Positions 56,793 through 64,000 of a stretch of DNA of 64,000 nucleotides are shown one piece after another. Within the stretch, counting starts at the first letter, position 1, and each line of letters opens with the position of its first letter. The notes under the pieces are model-generated. The model saw nothing but the letters and a program-made list of their open reading frames with translations. It was not told the origin of the DNA and made no database searches. The position numbers and the translations under genes were made by a program. Source of the stretch: an uncultured bacterium (lineage in GTDB: Bacteria; Verrucomicrobiota; Kiritimatiellia; CAIKKV01; CALHGX01); NCBI GenBank assembly GCA_938031185.1, contig CALHGX010000012.1:16185-80184 (forward strand), read 5' to 3'.

Positions 56793-57986
56793 ATGAAGCA
56801 GATGAAGGCGATCGTGGCGGGCGTCTTGGCGACGGCAAGCATCGAGGGAACTATCATGGCGCAGACGCAGGCGCCGCAGAGCGCGACATCGGCGGCCGCG
56901 CCCAAGGGCTGGGTGGATGCGATAACCATGAAGGGCGACATCCGCTACCGCCATGAGCGCATCGAAGACGACTCCAAGCTCAATTCGGCCAAGGAAACCT
57001 ACACGCGGGAACGAGATCGCATCCGCGCCCGACTGGGCGCCGAAGCCAAGTGCAACGACCAGCTGAAAGCCGTCATCGAGTTTTCCACGGGGCAGTCGGA
57101 TCCGGTTTCAGGAAACCAGTCGCTGGGCGACGGCTTCAGCAAGAAGGACTTCAAATTGAACCTGGCTTACGCCGATTACGCCTTTCTCGGCGACAACTCT
57201 CAGGAAATCCACGCCCTGGCCGGAAAAATGAAAAACCCCTTCCTGACCATGCCGGACGATCTGGTGTGGGATTCGGACCTCACGCCGGAAGGCCTCGCCT
57301 TCAAGACCCGGTTCAAACAGGGGCCCGCTTCGCTGCTCTTGAATGGCGGGCGGTTCTGGGTTCAGGAGCGGGCGGATCAAAGCGACCTCATCCTGTACGC
57401 CGGGCAGGCCGCCGTGAAAGTGCAGCTCGCGTCAGACATCGACCTGACGCTCGGCGGCAGCTACTACGGGTTCCGGAACATTCAGGGGCGCGATGTGGTG
57501 GATTGGGAAAACAAGAACAACGCCTACGGCAACAGCACCGTCAACGGCACCCTACACGGCACAACCACCAACAAAGCCTGGGCAACCGAATTTACGCCCG
57601 TGACCTATTTTGTCCAATTGGACCTCCCGTTGGGCAAACTCCCCCTTAGTCTGTTTGCACAGGGCCTCAGCAATGTGGATGCCGACGCCTTCGACGCGGG
57701 CCACCAGTTCGGCGGCTCCCTGGGCAAGGCCAAGAAACCGAAGAGCTGGGAACTCGGTTACGGGTACACCAAACTTGAAAAGGACGCCACGGTGGGTGCG
57801 TTTACGGATTCGGATCGATGGGGTGGCGGCACCGACGGCCAAGGCCATCGGGTCTACGGCAAGTATCAGTTGATGAAGAATCTGCAGGCGGGCGTCGCGT
57901 ACCACATCAACGAGAAAAAGATTTCCGATCCGGCCAATACCAAGGACTACACCCGACTGCAGTTGGATCTGGTGGCCAGCTTTTGA
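56793..57986 (+). CDS. Putative outer-membrane porin
   Basis: A 397-residue exported protein. The signal peptide runs to about residue 24 (MKQMKAIVAGVLATAS). A barrel of amphipathic strands follows with many aromatic residues (MKGDIRYRHERIED, LNLAYADYAFLGDN, LTLGGSYYGFRNI, YFVQLDLPLGKLPLSLFAQG). It ends RLQLDLVASF, with the terminal Phe of BAM substrates. The early DIRYRHERI and RDRIRARLGAEAKCND resemble the "putative porin" family. phoU is next on the same strand, which suggests, but does not show, phosphate or anion uptake. ATG 56793 has an AAAGG site. Confidence 0.8.
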   Translation: MKQMKAIVAGVLATASIEGTIMAQTQAPQSATSAAAPKGWVDAITMKGDIRYRHERIEDDSKLNSAKETYTRERDRIRARLGAEAKCNDQLKAVIEFSTGQSDPVSGNQSLGDGFSKKDFKLNLAYADYAFLGDNSQEIHALAGKMKNPFLTMPDDLVWDSDLTPEGLAFKTRFKQGPASLLLNGGRFWVQERADQSDLILYAGQAAVKVQLASDIDLTLGGSYYGFRNIQGRDVVDWENKNNAYGNSTVNGTLHGTTTNKAWATEFTPVTYFVQLDLPLGKLPLSLFAQGLSNVDADAFDAGHQFGGSLGKAKKPKSWELGYGYTKLEKDATVGAFTDSDRWGGGTDGQGHRVYGKYQLMKNLQAGVAYHINEKKISDPANTKDYTRLQLDLVASF

Positions 57987-58023
57987 TGATGTCCGTTCCG
58001 CGTCCCTCTGGACCGCCCCCTTC

Positions 58024-58059
58024 AGGGCGCCGGAAAACAGACCGGTTTTCCGGCGCCCT
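58024..58059 (+). terminator. Long perfect hairpin after the porin gene
   Basis: A 15-bp perfect stem (AGGGCGCCGGAAAAC at 58024-58038, GTTTTCCGGCGCCCT at 58045-58059) with a six-base loop, 38 bases beyond the porin stop. Only a short CTTAAA follows, so the hairpin may end transcription or protect porin mRNA. Confidence 0.62.
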
Positions 58060-58202
58060 CTTAAAGAAGGCTGGACAGCACCGGGGTTGACGGCGAGTCC
58101 GAACCGGGGCATGCTCCCCCCCGATCCGAGAACAATGCCCGAGGCGGAAGGACAAGAAAAGTCTTTCGCGGCCTGAAACCGGCAAAAAAAGAGGGCACAA
58201 GG

Positions 58203-58907
58203 ATGCGAGTACACTTGCAGCGGGACGTGGATCGGCTCAAGGCGCGCGTTCTGGCGCTGAGCGCCGAGGTGGAAAGCGACGTTCGCTCCGCCGTGCGAGC
58301 CGTTGAGGAGCGTGACGAATCGCTGGCGCGGCGGGTCATCGAGGGCGAAACGCGAATGAACGCCATGGAAGTGGACGTCGAGGAGGAATGCCTCAAAATC
58401 CTCGCTTTGCATCAACCCGTGGCCGCCGATCTGCGCTACATCATCGCCGTGCTCAAGATCAACCACGATCTTGAACGCATCGGCGATCTGGCTGTGCATG
58501 TCGCCGAACGCGCGTTGTTCCTTTGTAAAGAGCCTCCGCTCGGCGTGCCCTTCCGGCTGGGCGAAATGGCGGACAAGGCGCAGCTCATGCTGAAGAAGGT
58601 CCTGGACGCCTTCGTCGGCATGGACGCCACAGCCGCCCGAGCGGTGTGTATGGCGGATCGAGAAATAGACGAAATGAACCGCGATGTGTTCCGCCAAGTC
58701 AAAAAGGCGGTGGAGCAGACGCCCTCTCGTTTCGAGGCCCTCTTGCAGGTCCTGCACATCGCGCGCCATCTTGAGCGCATCGCCGATCACGCCACCAATA
58801 TCGCGGAGGACCTCATCTACCTGGTCGAAGGGCGAATCGTGCGGCATACGGACGAAGTCGCCGACAACCGGCCCGCCAGCGACAACACACGAACGCCTTC
58901 GCCCTGA
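58203..58907 (+). CDS. phoU: Phosphate-signalling complex protein PhoU
   Basis: Links the Pst transporter and PhoR kinase to keep the Pho regulon repressed; 234 residues forming two three-helix bundles. The repeated metal-binding helices are DLERIGDLAVHVAERA and HLERIADHATNIAEDLIYL, with the E-x-x-x-D spacing. Pst genes and PhoR/PhoB are not adjacent in this window. An ATG with a nearby AAGGA-like site opens it. Confidence 0.95.
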   Translation: MRVHLQRDVDRLKARVLALSAEVESDVRSAVRAVEERDESLARRVIEGETRMNAMEVDVEEECLKILALHQPVAADLRYIIAVLKINHDLERIGDLAVHVAERALFLCKEPPLGVPFRLGEMADKAQLMLKKVLDAFVGMDATAARAVCMADREIDEMNRDVFRQVKKAVEQTPSRFEALLQVLHIARHLERIADHATNIAEDLIYLVEGRIVRHTDEVADNRPASDNTRTPSP

Positions 58908-59008
58908 GCGAAACCCGCACTCGGGGCACGCGAAGGACGCGATTGGTACAAGCGGCCAGGACGTCAACGCGGTCTACCAATCGTTCTCGATCAGCTTCAA
59001 TCGCCGCG

Positions 59009-60103
59009 TCAACGCTTCGCGCCAAAGCAGCGCTCGAGCAGAAAGCCCGCGATCTGGTCCGCCCCGTTTTCGCCCTCGGGCGCAACGGGGCGCATTGCCA
59101 AAAGTCGTCGGATCGCATCCGCCAGGGCCGCTGCGCGCCCTCCCTCAGCCGGCACTTCCAGCCCCAGCCCTCGTCGTTTGATGAAGTCGGCCAGAATGGC
59201 ATGTTCGGGAAAACGCGGCCTTTTCATGTAGCCCAGCGGCCGTCCTGCCCAGTACGCTTCCGCCACGGTGCTATAGCCGGTCTTGGCGATGACCATGTCG
59301 GCCGCCTCCACCAGATCGGGATGATAAAAGGCATCCATAGCCGGCATAATAACCCGTTCGTGGGCCTCGCCGCCCCCCGAAAAGCCCGGCGCAACAAAGA
59401 AGATATCCGGACACGCCGCCGCCAGCTCCGGGAGCGTCCAGTCCCCCCGGCCCGCGAAGCTGACCAGGGCCACCCGCGCGTCGTCCGTCAGTCCGAGTTG
59501 CGCCCGTGTCTTGTACCGCTCCTGCCGGGGTTTCCGACCCACCGGCGCCGAAACCATGTCGGCCCGCGGGATTCGCCGACATACCGGTTCGGTCTGGATT
59601 CGCCAGTCCGCCCGCTCAAACCAGAACGCGAGGCGCGCGCCGTGCCGCTGCAATGCCGAAGACTCAGGGTACGCCGCGTAAATCCAATCCCAGGTGAAAT
59701 TTTCCACCAGCACCGACGGCACGCCCGCCGCGTGCGCGGCGGCAATGCCCAGCGGGGAAATATCGCAAACCACCGCCACGCATCGGGCTTGCCGGATGTG
59801 CTGCGCGAGATCCGCCACGAGACTCTCTTTGAAAGGCAGCCACCGGTCCAGTCGGTTAACCGTTTCGGGCAAATCCTCATGCAGCGGCGTGCGCTGGGCG
59901 AACCCCACATCCGCTTGCACGGAATTCATCTTCAGATGCCGGCAACCGGATTGCTCGAAAAACCACGCCGGCACTGTGGTGAACAGCTCAATCCGCACAT
60001 CCGCCCGTTGCTGCACCGCGCGAAGGATGGCGGCCATGCGGCCCGCATGCCCGAAACCATGCGGGGAAACGAAGCAAGCCAGTGCGGGTGTCGGGGCGGT
60101 CAT
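59009..60103 (-). CDS. GT-B fold glycosyltransferase (MurG-like)
   Basis: A cytoplasmic glycosyltransferase of 364 residues. The N-terminal domain opens with FVSPHGFGHAGRMAAILRAV, a Gly-rich acceptor loop like that of MurG and galactofuranosyl- or GlcNAc-transferases. The C-terminal donor site is AADMVIAKTGYSTVAEAYWAGRP, followed by PRFPEHAILADFI. The donor is probably a nucleotide sugar; the acceptor is unknown. ATG 60103 is preferred; a TTG at 60119-60121 overlapping the PUR gene (TTGA) is possible. Confidence 0.8.
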   Translation of the reverse strand: MTAPTPALACFVSPHGFGHAGRMAAILRAVQQRADVRIELFTTVPAWFFEQSGCRHLKMNSVQADVGFAQRTPLHEDLPETVNRLDRWLPFKESLVADLAQHIRQARCVAVVCDISPLGIAAAHAAGVPSVLVENFTWDWIYAAYPESSALQRHGARLAFWFERADWRIQTEPVCRRIPRADMVSAPVGRKPRQERYKTRAQLGLTDDARVALVSFAGRGDWTLPELAAACPDIFFVAPGFSGGGEAHERVIMPAMDAFYHPDLVEAADMVIAKTGYSTVAEAYWAGRPLGYMKRPRFPEHAILADFIKRRGLGLEVPAEGGRAAALADAIRRLLAMRPVAPEGENGADQIAGFLLERCFGAKR

Positions 60104-60117
60104 ACGGCGCGGCGCGC

Positions 60118-60348
60118 TCAACCGCCCGATCCGAACGTCGCGGGCTTCAGGCGGCGATCCCTCTCAATCATTCGGTCCATGACGTCCCGTATCGCCAAAA
60201 GCCCCGACGCCGGTATCACCACGCTGTCCCGGCGCCCGCCCACATCCTCTGTGATCCGAAGAAACCTCCCGCGAGGGTTCTCCTTGAGGGAAAAAAAGAA
60301 CAATTTGCGTTCGACTTGCACCTGTTCCACAGCCAATTCGTCGTCCAC
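60118..60348 (-). CDS. PUR-alpha-family nucleic-acid-binding protein
   Basis: A 76-residue protein. VERKLFFFSLKENPRGRFLRITE, then RRDSVVIPASGLLAIRDVMDRMIERD, has the strand-strand-strand-helix shape of one PUR repeat, as in Borrelia and Bacteroidetes PUR proteins, which dimerise to bind single-stranded DNA or RNA. The ATG at 60346-60348 is followed by an acidic lead. The stop sits next to the GT-B gene start. Confidence 0.78.
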   Translation of the reverse strand: MDDELAVEQVQVERKLFFFSLKENPRGRFLRITEDVGGRRDSVVIPASGLLAIRDVMDRMIERDRRLKPATFGSGG

Positions 60349-60474
60349 GACCCCGCTCCTCCCCTTTGGCTATTCTGCCGCGCGATTCGGCACGGCTTGT
60401 CCAAAAATGCACCGGGCACTCTACCGCCTCGGGCATACATGTCAATCACACCTCGTGTATCGAAAGCGAACTGC

Positions 60475-61089
60475 TCAGCAGGAACAGATGCGCGCGACGC
60501 GGCCCTCCAGACGAATGCGCCCTTCAGCCAGCCATTGCAGGGCCAACGGATACGCCTCATGCTCCTTTTCCTGTATCCGCGCGTGCAGCGTTTCAGGCGT
60601 GTCGTCTTCCAGAACCGGAACGCTTTTCTGAACAATGATCGGACCGGTATCCATTCCTTCATCTACAAAGTGAACCGTGCATCCCGTCACCTTGACGCCA
60701 TACGCCAGCGCCTGCTTCCAGGCTTCCAGTCCTGGAAACGCCGGCAGAATCGAAGGATGAACGTTGAGAACGCCTCGCGGGAAGGCGCGCAGCAGGCCGC
60801 GCTTGATCATGCGCATGAAGCCCGCAAGCGCCACCACTTCCGCGCCATGTCGGCGCAACGCGGCGATGTAGTGTTGCTCTGCTTCGCCATCGAGCTTCGT
60901 CTTGAACGGTGCCGCGCTGATGTACTCGGCGGGAATGCCATGCCGGCGCGCCCTCTCCAGGATAAAAGCATTTTCGACGTCCGAAAGAACGCAGACAATA
61001 CGCGCTTGCAGGCGCCCGGACTCAATGGCTTCCACGAGCGCCTGCGCATTGGAGCCCTTGCCCGATCCGAGCACTCCCACCGCCAACAT
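60475..61089 (-). CDS. purN: Phosphoribosylglycinamide formyltransferase (N10-formyl-THF type)
   Basis: Third step of purine synthesis; 204 residues. AVGVLGSGKGSNAQALVEAI binds GAR phosphate, then LAGFMRMIKRGLLRAFPRGVLNVHPSILPAFPG gives catalytic Asn and His, and VHFVDEGMDTGPIIVQ the catalytic Asp. It needs folate, linking it to the folP end of the window only in metabolism. Three bases separate it from the Cys-rich mini-gene upstream. Confidence 0.96.
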   Translation of the reverse strand: MLAVGVLGSGKGSNAQALVEAIESGRLQARIVCVLSDVENAFILERARRHGIPAEYISAAPFKTKLDGEAEQHYIAALRRHGAEVVALAGFMRMIKRGLLRAFPRGVLNVHPSILPAFPGLEAWKQALAYGVKVTGCTVHFVDEGMDTGPIIVQKSVPVLEDDTPETLHARIQEKEHEAYPLALQWLAEGRIRLEGRVARICSC

Positions 61090-61092
61090 GCT

Positions 61093-61278
61093 TCACCGTC
61101 CCTTTCGGTGCGCTGTTTTATGGCCGCCTGAAGGTTCCCGCCGACACGCCCGGCAACGTTCTTCCGCGCAATACTGGCATTCGGAACAATCACGGCATTG
61201 GTGCCGTTTTGCGCCGGTTGCCGTCCGCGCCGGCTCGTACACCCACCCCGGCACACCACGCATGCGCACGAACGGCAC
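61093..61278 (-). CDS. Small Cys-rich protein, probable metal binder
   Basis: A 61-residue protein from a GTG at 61276-61278. Residues 28-45 read CRDCSECQYCAEERCRAC, six Cys in the pattern C-x2-C-x2-C-x2-C-x4-C-x2-C, suited to one or two metal ions or an Fe-S cluster. The start lies two bases after a run of ten G, which must serve as ribosome binding site. It is three bases from purN and 23 after the cyclophilin gene. I recall similar tiny Cys-rich proteins in anaerobes but cannot name a family. Confidence 0.6.
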   Translation of the reverse strand: MPFVRMRGVPGWVYEPARTATGAKRHQCRDCSECQYCAEERCRACRREPSGGHKTAHRKGR

Positions 61279-61280
61279 GT

Positions 61281-61290
61281 CCCCCCCCCC
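61281..61290 (-). repeat. Ten-G homopolymer at the Cys-rich gene start
   Basis: A run of ten C on the plus strand (ten G on the coding strand) directly before the GTG start. It can act as a Shine-Dalgarno region, and it is long enough to slip during replication. Confidence 0.7.
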
Positions 61291-61301
61291 GCGCTTGTCG
61301 C

Positions 61302-61904
61302 CTACCGTCGTCGCACGGAAATAATCCGCACCGGGTCTTTTGGCACATTCTCATGCGGCCCGCGCGATACGGTCGGCACTGCCGCGATCCGGTCCACGAC
61401 ATCCATCCCTTTCCGCACCACTCCAAAAACAGCATAACCGAAATCCCGCGCTCCGTGATCCAGAAAGGCATTATCCTTTAGATTGATGAAGAACTGCGAG
61501 GTGGCGCTGTGCGGCGCCGCCGTCCGCGCCATGGCCACCGTCCCCCGGGTGTTCCGCAGCCCGTTGTCCGCCTCGTTCTGAATGGTCGGGCCGGTCGCCT
61601 TTGGGCGCAGGTTTTCGGTCATGCCACCCCCTTGGATCATGAAGCCGGGAATGACGCGATGAAAGATCGTTCCGTCGTAAAATCCCCGGTTCGCATAGGC
61701 CAGGAAATTGCTCACGGAAATCGGCGCTTTTTCGGCGAGCAACTCAACTTCAACATCTCCAAGCGATGTTTGCATCACAACCACGACACGGCTGCTCGCG
61801 ACTTGGTTCGTCATTGTTGATACCTCTCCCCCCCGCGCGCCAACGCAGCACATAGCCACGGCCCCCATCCAAAGCGGATAATACTGTTTCCACTTTATTT
61901 TCAT
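61302..61904 (-). CDS. Peptidyl-prolyl cis-trans isomerase, cyclophilin type, exported
   Basis: A 200-residue cyclophilin. Residues 1-25 are a signal ([15 protein letters not shown]). The domain has [34 protein letters not shown], with the catalytic Arg in FHRVIPGF, then [26 protein letters not shown] and YAVFGVV. It assists folding of secreted proteins. ATG 61904 (MKIKWK) is preferred over ATG 61919. It follows the frameshifted glycosyltransferase closely (18 bases). Confidence 0.92.
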   Translation of the reverse strand: MKIKWKQYYPLWMGAVAMCCVGARGGEVSTMTNQVASSRVVVVMQTSLGDVEVELLAEKAPISVSNFLAYANRGFYDGTIFHRVIPGFMIQGGGMTENLRPKATGPTIQNEADNGLRNTRGTVAMARTAAPHSATSQFFINLKDNAFLDHGARDFGYAVFGVVRKGMDVVDRIAAVPTVSRGPHENVPKDPVRIISVRRR

Positions 61905-61922
61905 TCCCGCTCTTCTCATACT

Positions 61923-63672
61923 TTAATTCGCCTTGCCTTGCAATCCGGGAAAATCATCGGGCCACCGAGCCAAATACAAAACGGTCTCGTCAGCCTTGGA
62001 TTGTTCTTTTGACGGAGAGACTTTCTCCGCATAGCAGCTCGGCGGAACCCACCACGCTTCCTTTTTCATCCATCGCCGAAAGTCTCGCGCCGTGCCCAAC
62101 ACATGCACTCCGCCGCCCTTGCCGGCCCACCGCCGAATCTCCCACAAAACGGCGATCAGACGGGATTCCCGGTCCAGCCCGGCGTAGGCTCGTTCCTGCC
62201 ATTCTTCTTTTCTGCCTCGCGCCCGAAAAACCGCCTCCGTGCGAGGATGATTCGCCTTTTCCGCCTTTCTTTTCTTGGTTGAGGCGCAACCGTTGTCCAG
62301 TCGCTCTGCGGCAACAAGTTTCCACGCCCCGGAATATTCCAATTGTCTCAGCAAGCCCGCAGGGCCCACAACGACTTCGCCCGCAGGCACGTGCCGACGA
62401 ACAAACGCCTCCGCGTCGGCCAACAGCTGGCGTTCTTGGAGCAGCTTGGTGTCCGGCAGCAGGCGACCTTCTTGCCACAACATTTGAAGAGCCGTCACGA
62501 CAACAGCCATTCCCACCACGACGCCTCGGCCCAGGCGTGACGCCAAGCTGCAAAGACCCCACACCCCGCCAAGAATAAATGAGGGATACACTGGCAAAAG
62601 AAAGCGCAATCCGCCCCAAGCGCCGCCACCCCGGATCTTCAATCCCCAGTAATAGGCAGAGTAAACGACCAGAAGCGCCACCGCGCCAACCAACAGCGTC
62701 ACTCCCAAATGGCGCGTGCGGTCCGCTTTGCACAGACCCAAGATCCCTACTATGCCCAAAGGGAAGAAAATCCCAAGTCCGTTGAAGCCAAGGGCGGTCA
62801 GGTACTCCGGAAAGCGATTCAAGAAACCAGAATAAGTGAACGCGGTATCTTCGTTCGCTAACGCGTATCCGGTGCGCAACCAGCCGCCATAGGTCGCATG
62901 ATTATGCCAAAGCAAATAGAATCAACGGAACTGAACCGCCTAAGATCGCCAGAAAAACATGTTTCCATTGCTGGTCAAGCCAACCTCTTCGCGGCCATAA
63001 CATAAAAACACCGGCTGACAAACTCAGCAAAACATCGGGATGCCGCAAGGCCGGGATACACCCCAGGAGAAAACCCGCTGCCAAGGCAAAACGCCCACGC
63101 TTTTCCTGCTCCCACCGCAAAAGCAGGTATAGTCCCCAAACGTAGCAACAAAGCACCGGCAAGTGCGCGATAAACATCAGGGCATGTTCGTTAAAATCTC
63201 GATTAACAGCCAAAACCATGCCGGCCAGCGGCATGCAGAAAGAACAGCCAATCCGCCCCATAACCAGGCCGACCGCCAGCACAGAGAGCGTCGCCAGTAG
63301 AGGAGAGAGATAGTACGTGGCTTTTGGCCCCAGTAAGAGGTGAACCGCCGCCACAGCCGCCGGTAAACCTGGCGGGTATCGGCTTGCTATCCGCCCTGTG
63401 TTTTCATCAACCAGAAGCCAATGGACACCCGAATACTGCAGATTCGATGCAGGGACGAACCACGTACGCCCTGTCTGGGCCAGTAGCCGTCCTTGTGCCC
63501 AATAGCCGGCGGCGTCCATATGCGAAAGAGCCGGCACAATGTTGAAGCACAAAAAAATGCCGTATGCCGCGCATAGCACAACCAAAACATACAAGGCCTT
63601 TCGATCAGATGACTTTCCCTCGCCGAGGCCGCCTTCAGCGAGGCAGTCTTTCAGTTTCCACGGAGCCAACAT
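61923..63672 (-). pseudogene. Polytopic glycosyltransferase (ArnT/PMT-like), frameshifted
   Basis: Two frames together give one GT-C enzyme of about 580 residues. The N-terminal piece from ATG 63672 includes a first helix, the MDAAGYWAQGRLLAQTGRTWF loop with an acidic residue, RYPPGLPAAVAAVHLL and NRDFNEHALMFIAHLPVLC. It ends VPLILFALA. The other frame continues LWHNHATYGGWLRTGY, typical of the region just after, and runs to a soluble C-terminal domain. Deleting one T in the TTT at about 62908-62912 joins them as VPLILLLWHNHA. An IS element ends about 110 bases upstream. Confidence 0.78.
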
Positions 63673-63785
63673 GACCGCGCTTTCCCCAAACCTGTCTTAC
63701 GGTGCACGCTTCTGCCAATATGCCAGCCAAGAGACCAAACATACTAACTGCCAGATAAATTCCGTCGGAGGTGCTCCCCATTGAT
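63673..63785. other. Region between glycosyltransferase start and IS end
   Basis: About 110 bases that should hold the promoter of the frameshifted glycosyltransferase gene set, squeezed by the IS element. No gene is visible. Confidence 0.4.
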
Positions 63786-64000
63786 TGGACAGTTCTACGG
63801 GTAAAGTAAGCTAATGTTCTTTCGGTTGTCCACCTCCTTGTCTGGTCCCTATCCCCGCTCCCTAGGGGGCGGCGCGCCACCCCGTGGCCGGCCATGCTGG
63901 CGCATTTGCGGGTCAGGCCGCTCGTGCCATGTGAACTTCCCTCGGCGTTCGATTGTCCAGGGCTTGATGCCGGCGCTGGGTGTTGTAGAACCGGAAGTAG
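63786..64000 (-). mobile_element. IS3-type insertion sequence, left end in window
   Basis: The fragment holds the 3' end of the transposase and about 127 bases to a probable element tip at TGGACAGTTC (63786). The tip starts with TG, as IS3-family ends do. TGTCCA at 63828-63833 repeats the tip inverted. The other end and any target duplication are outside the window. Confidence 0.55.
63913..64000 (-). CDS. IS3-family transposase (OrfB) C-terminus, partial
   Basis: The last 28 codons of an IS3-type DDE transposase: YFRFYNTQRRHQALDNRTPREV ends the integrase core with the FYNxxRxHQAL pattern, followed by HMARAA and TGA at 63913-63915. The start and catalytic residues are beyond the right edge. 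Confidence 0.85.
   Translation of the reverse strand, partial: YFRFYNTQRRHQALDNRTPREVHMARAA

Noticed and set aside
62900..62920. Programmed frameshift in the glycosyltransferase gene
   Set aside because: TTTGCTTTGG is not a known slippery site, and this family is not known to use recoding.

Overview
The window is 64 kb of gene-dense, high-GC bacterial chromosome. No rRNA or other strong phylogenetic marker is present, so its source must be inferred. A small PUR-alpha-type nucleic-acid-binding protein, GH51, GH31 and BNR glycan enzymes, several large lipid-linked-sugar glycosyltransferases, an orphan PAS hybrid kinase and a URO-D/CobW pair together look most like the PVC group (Kiritimatiellota, Verrucomicrobiota or Lentisphaerota). 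Signal peptides, two outer-membrane beta-barrels and lipoproteins show a Gram-negative envelope. This placement is inference, not proof.

Layout from left to right: folP (cut by the left edge) and ftsH; an FkbM methyltransferase; a Yej-type peptide ABC importer with an enlarged YejE permease; pta; a minimal NagA-like deacetylase; a frameshifted Mut7-C gene; mscL; a hybrid histidine kinase; the overlapping set pdxJ-acpS-nnr; a small outer-membrane protein; yidD plus a TPR membrane protein; birA; potABCD behind a clear sigma70-type promoter; a URO-D/thioredoxin fusion with a CobW GTPase; a BNR protein plus a GH51 arabinofuranosidase; and a heterodimeric ABC exporter.

The best-supported regulatory unit lies at 33.4-38.5 kb on the minus strand. 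A sigma70-like promoter, an FMN (RFN) riboswitch and an intrinsic terminator precede ribBA-ribH-nusB-ftsY-ribD-ribE. Riboflavin synthesis genes therefore share a transcript with a transcription antiterminator and the SRP receptor.

To the right follow a GH31 glycosidase; a cupin-like protein, endonuclease III and a rhomboid protease in one overlapping set; a glutathione peroxidase; glycogen phosphorylase; a SUMF1-like protein behind three polytopic glycosyltransferases; rdgB; tRNA-Leu(GAG); a lipoprotein; an FtsB/DivIC-like protein; eno; serC; a porin and phoU; a GT-B glycosyltransferase; the PUR protein; purN; a tiny Cys-rich protein behind a ten-G tract; a cyclophilin; and a glycosyltransferase interrupted by a frameshift. 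The window ends inside an IS3-type insertion sequence.

Many neighbours overlap by four bases (ATGA, GTGA or TTGA), which implies widespread translational coupling. Two genes carry single-base frameshifts next to short homopolymers and could be either pseudogenes or sequence errors. The least ordinary pieces are the URO-D/thioredoxin plus CobW pair, the enlarged YejE, the riboswitch-driven nusB-ftsY arrangement and the poly-G-preceded Cys-rich mini-protein.
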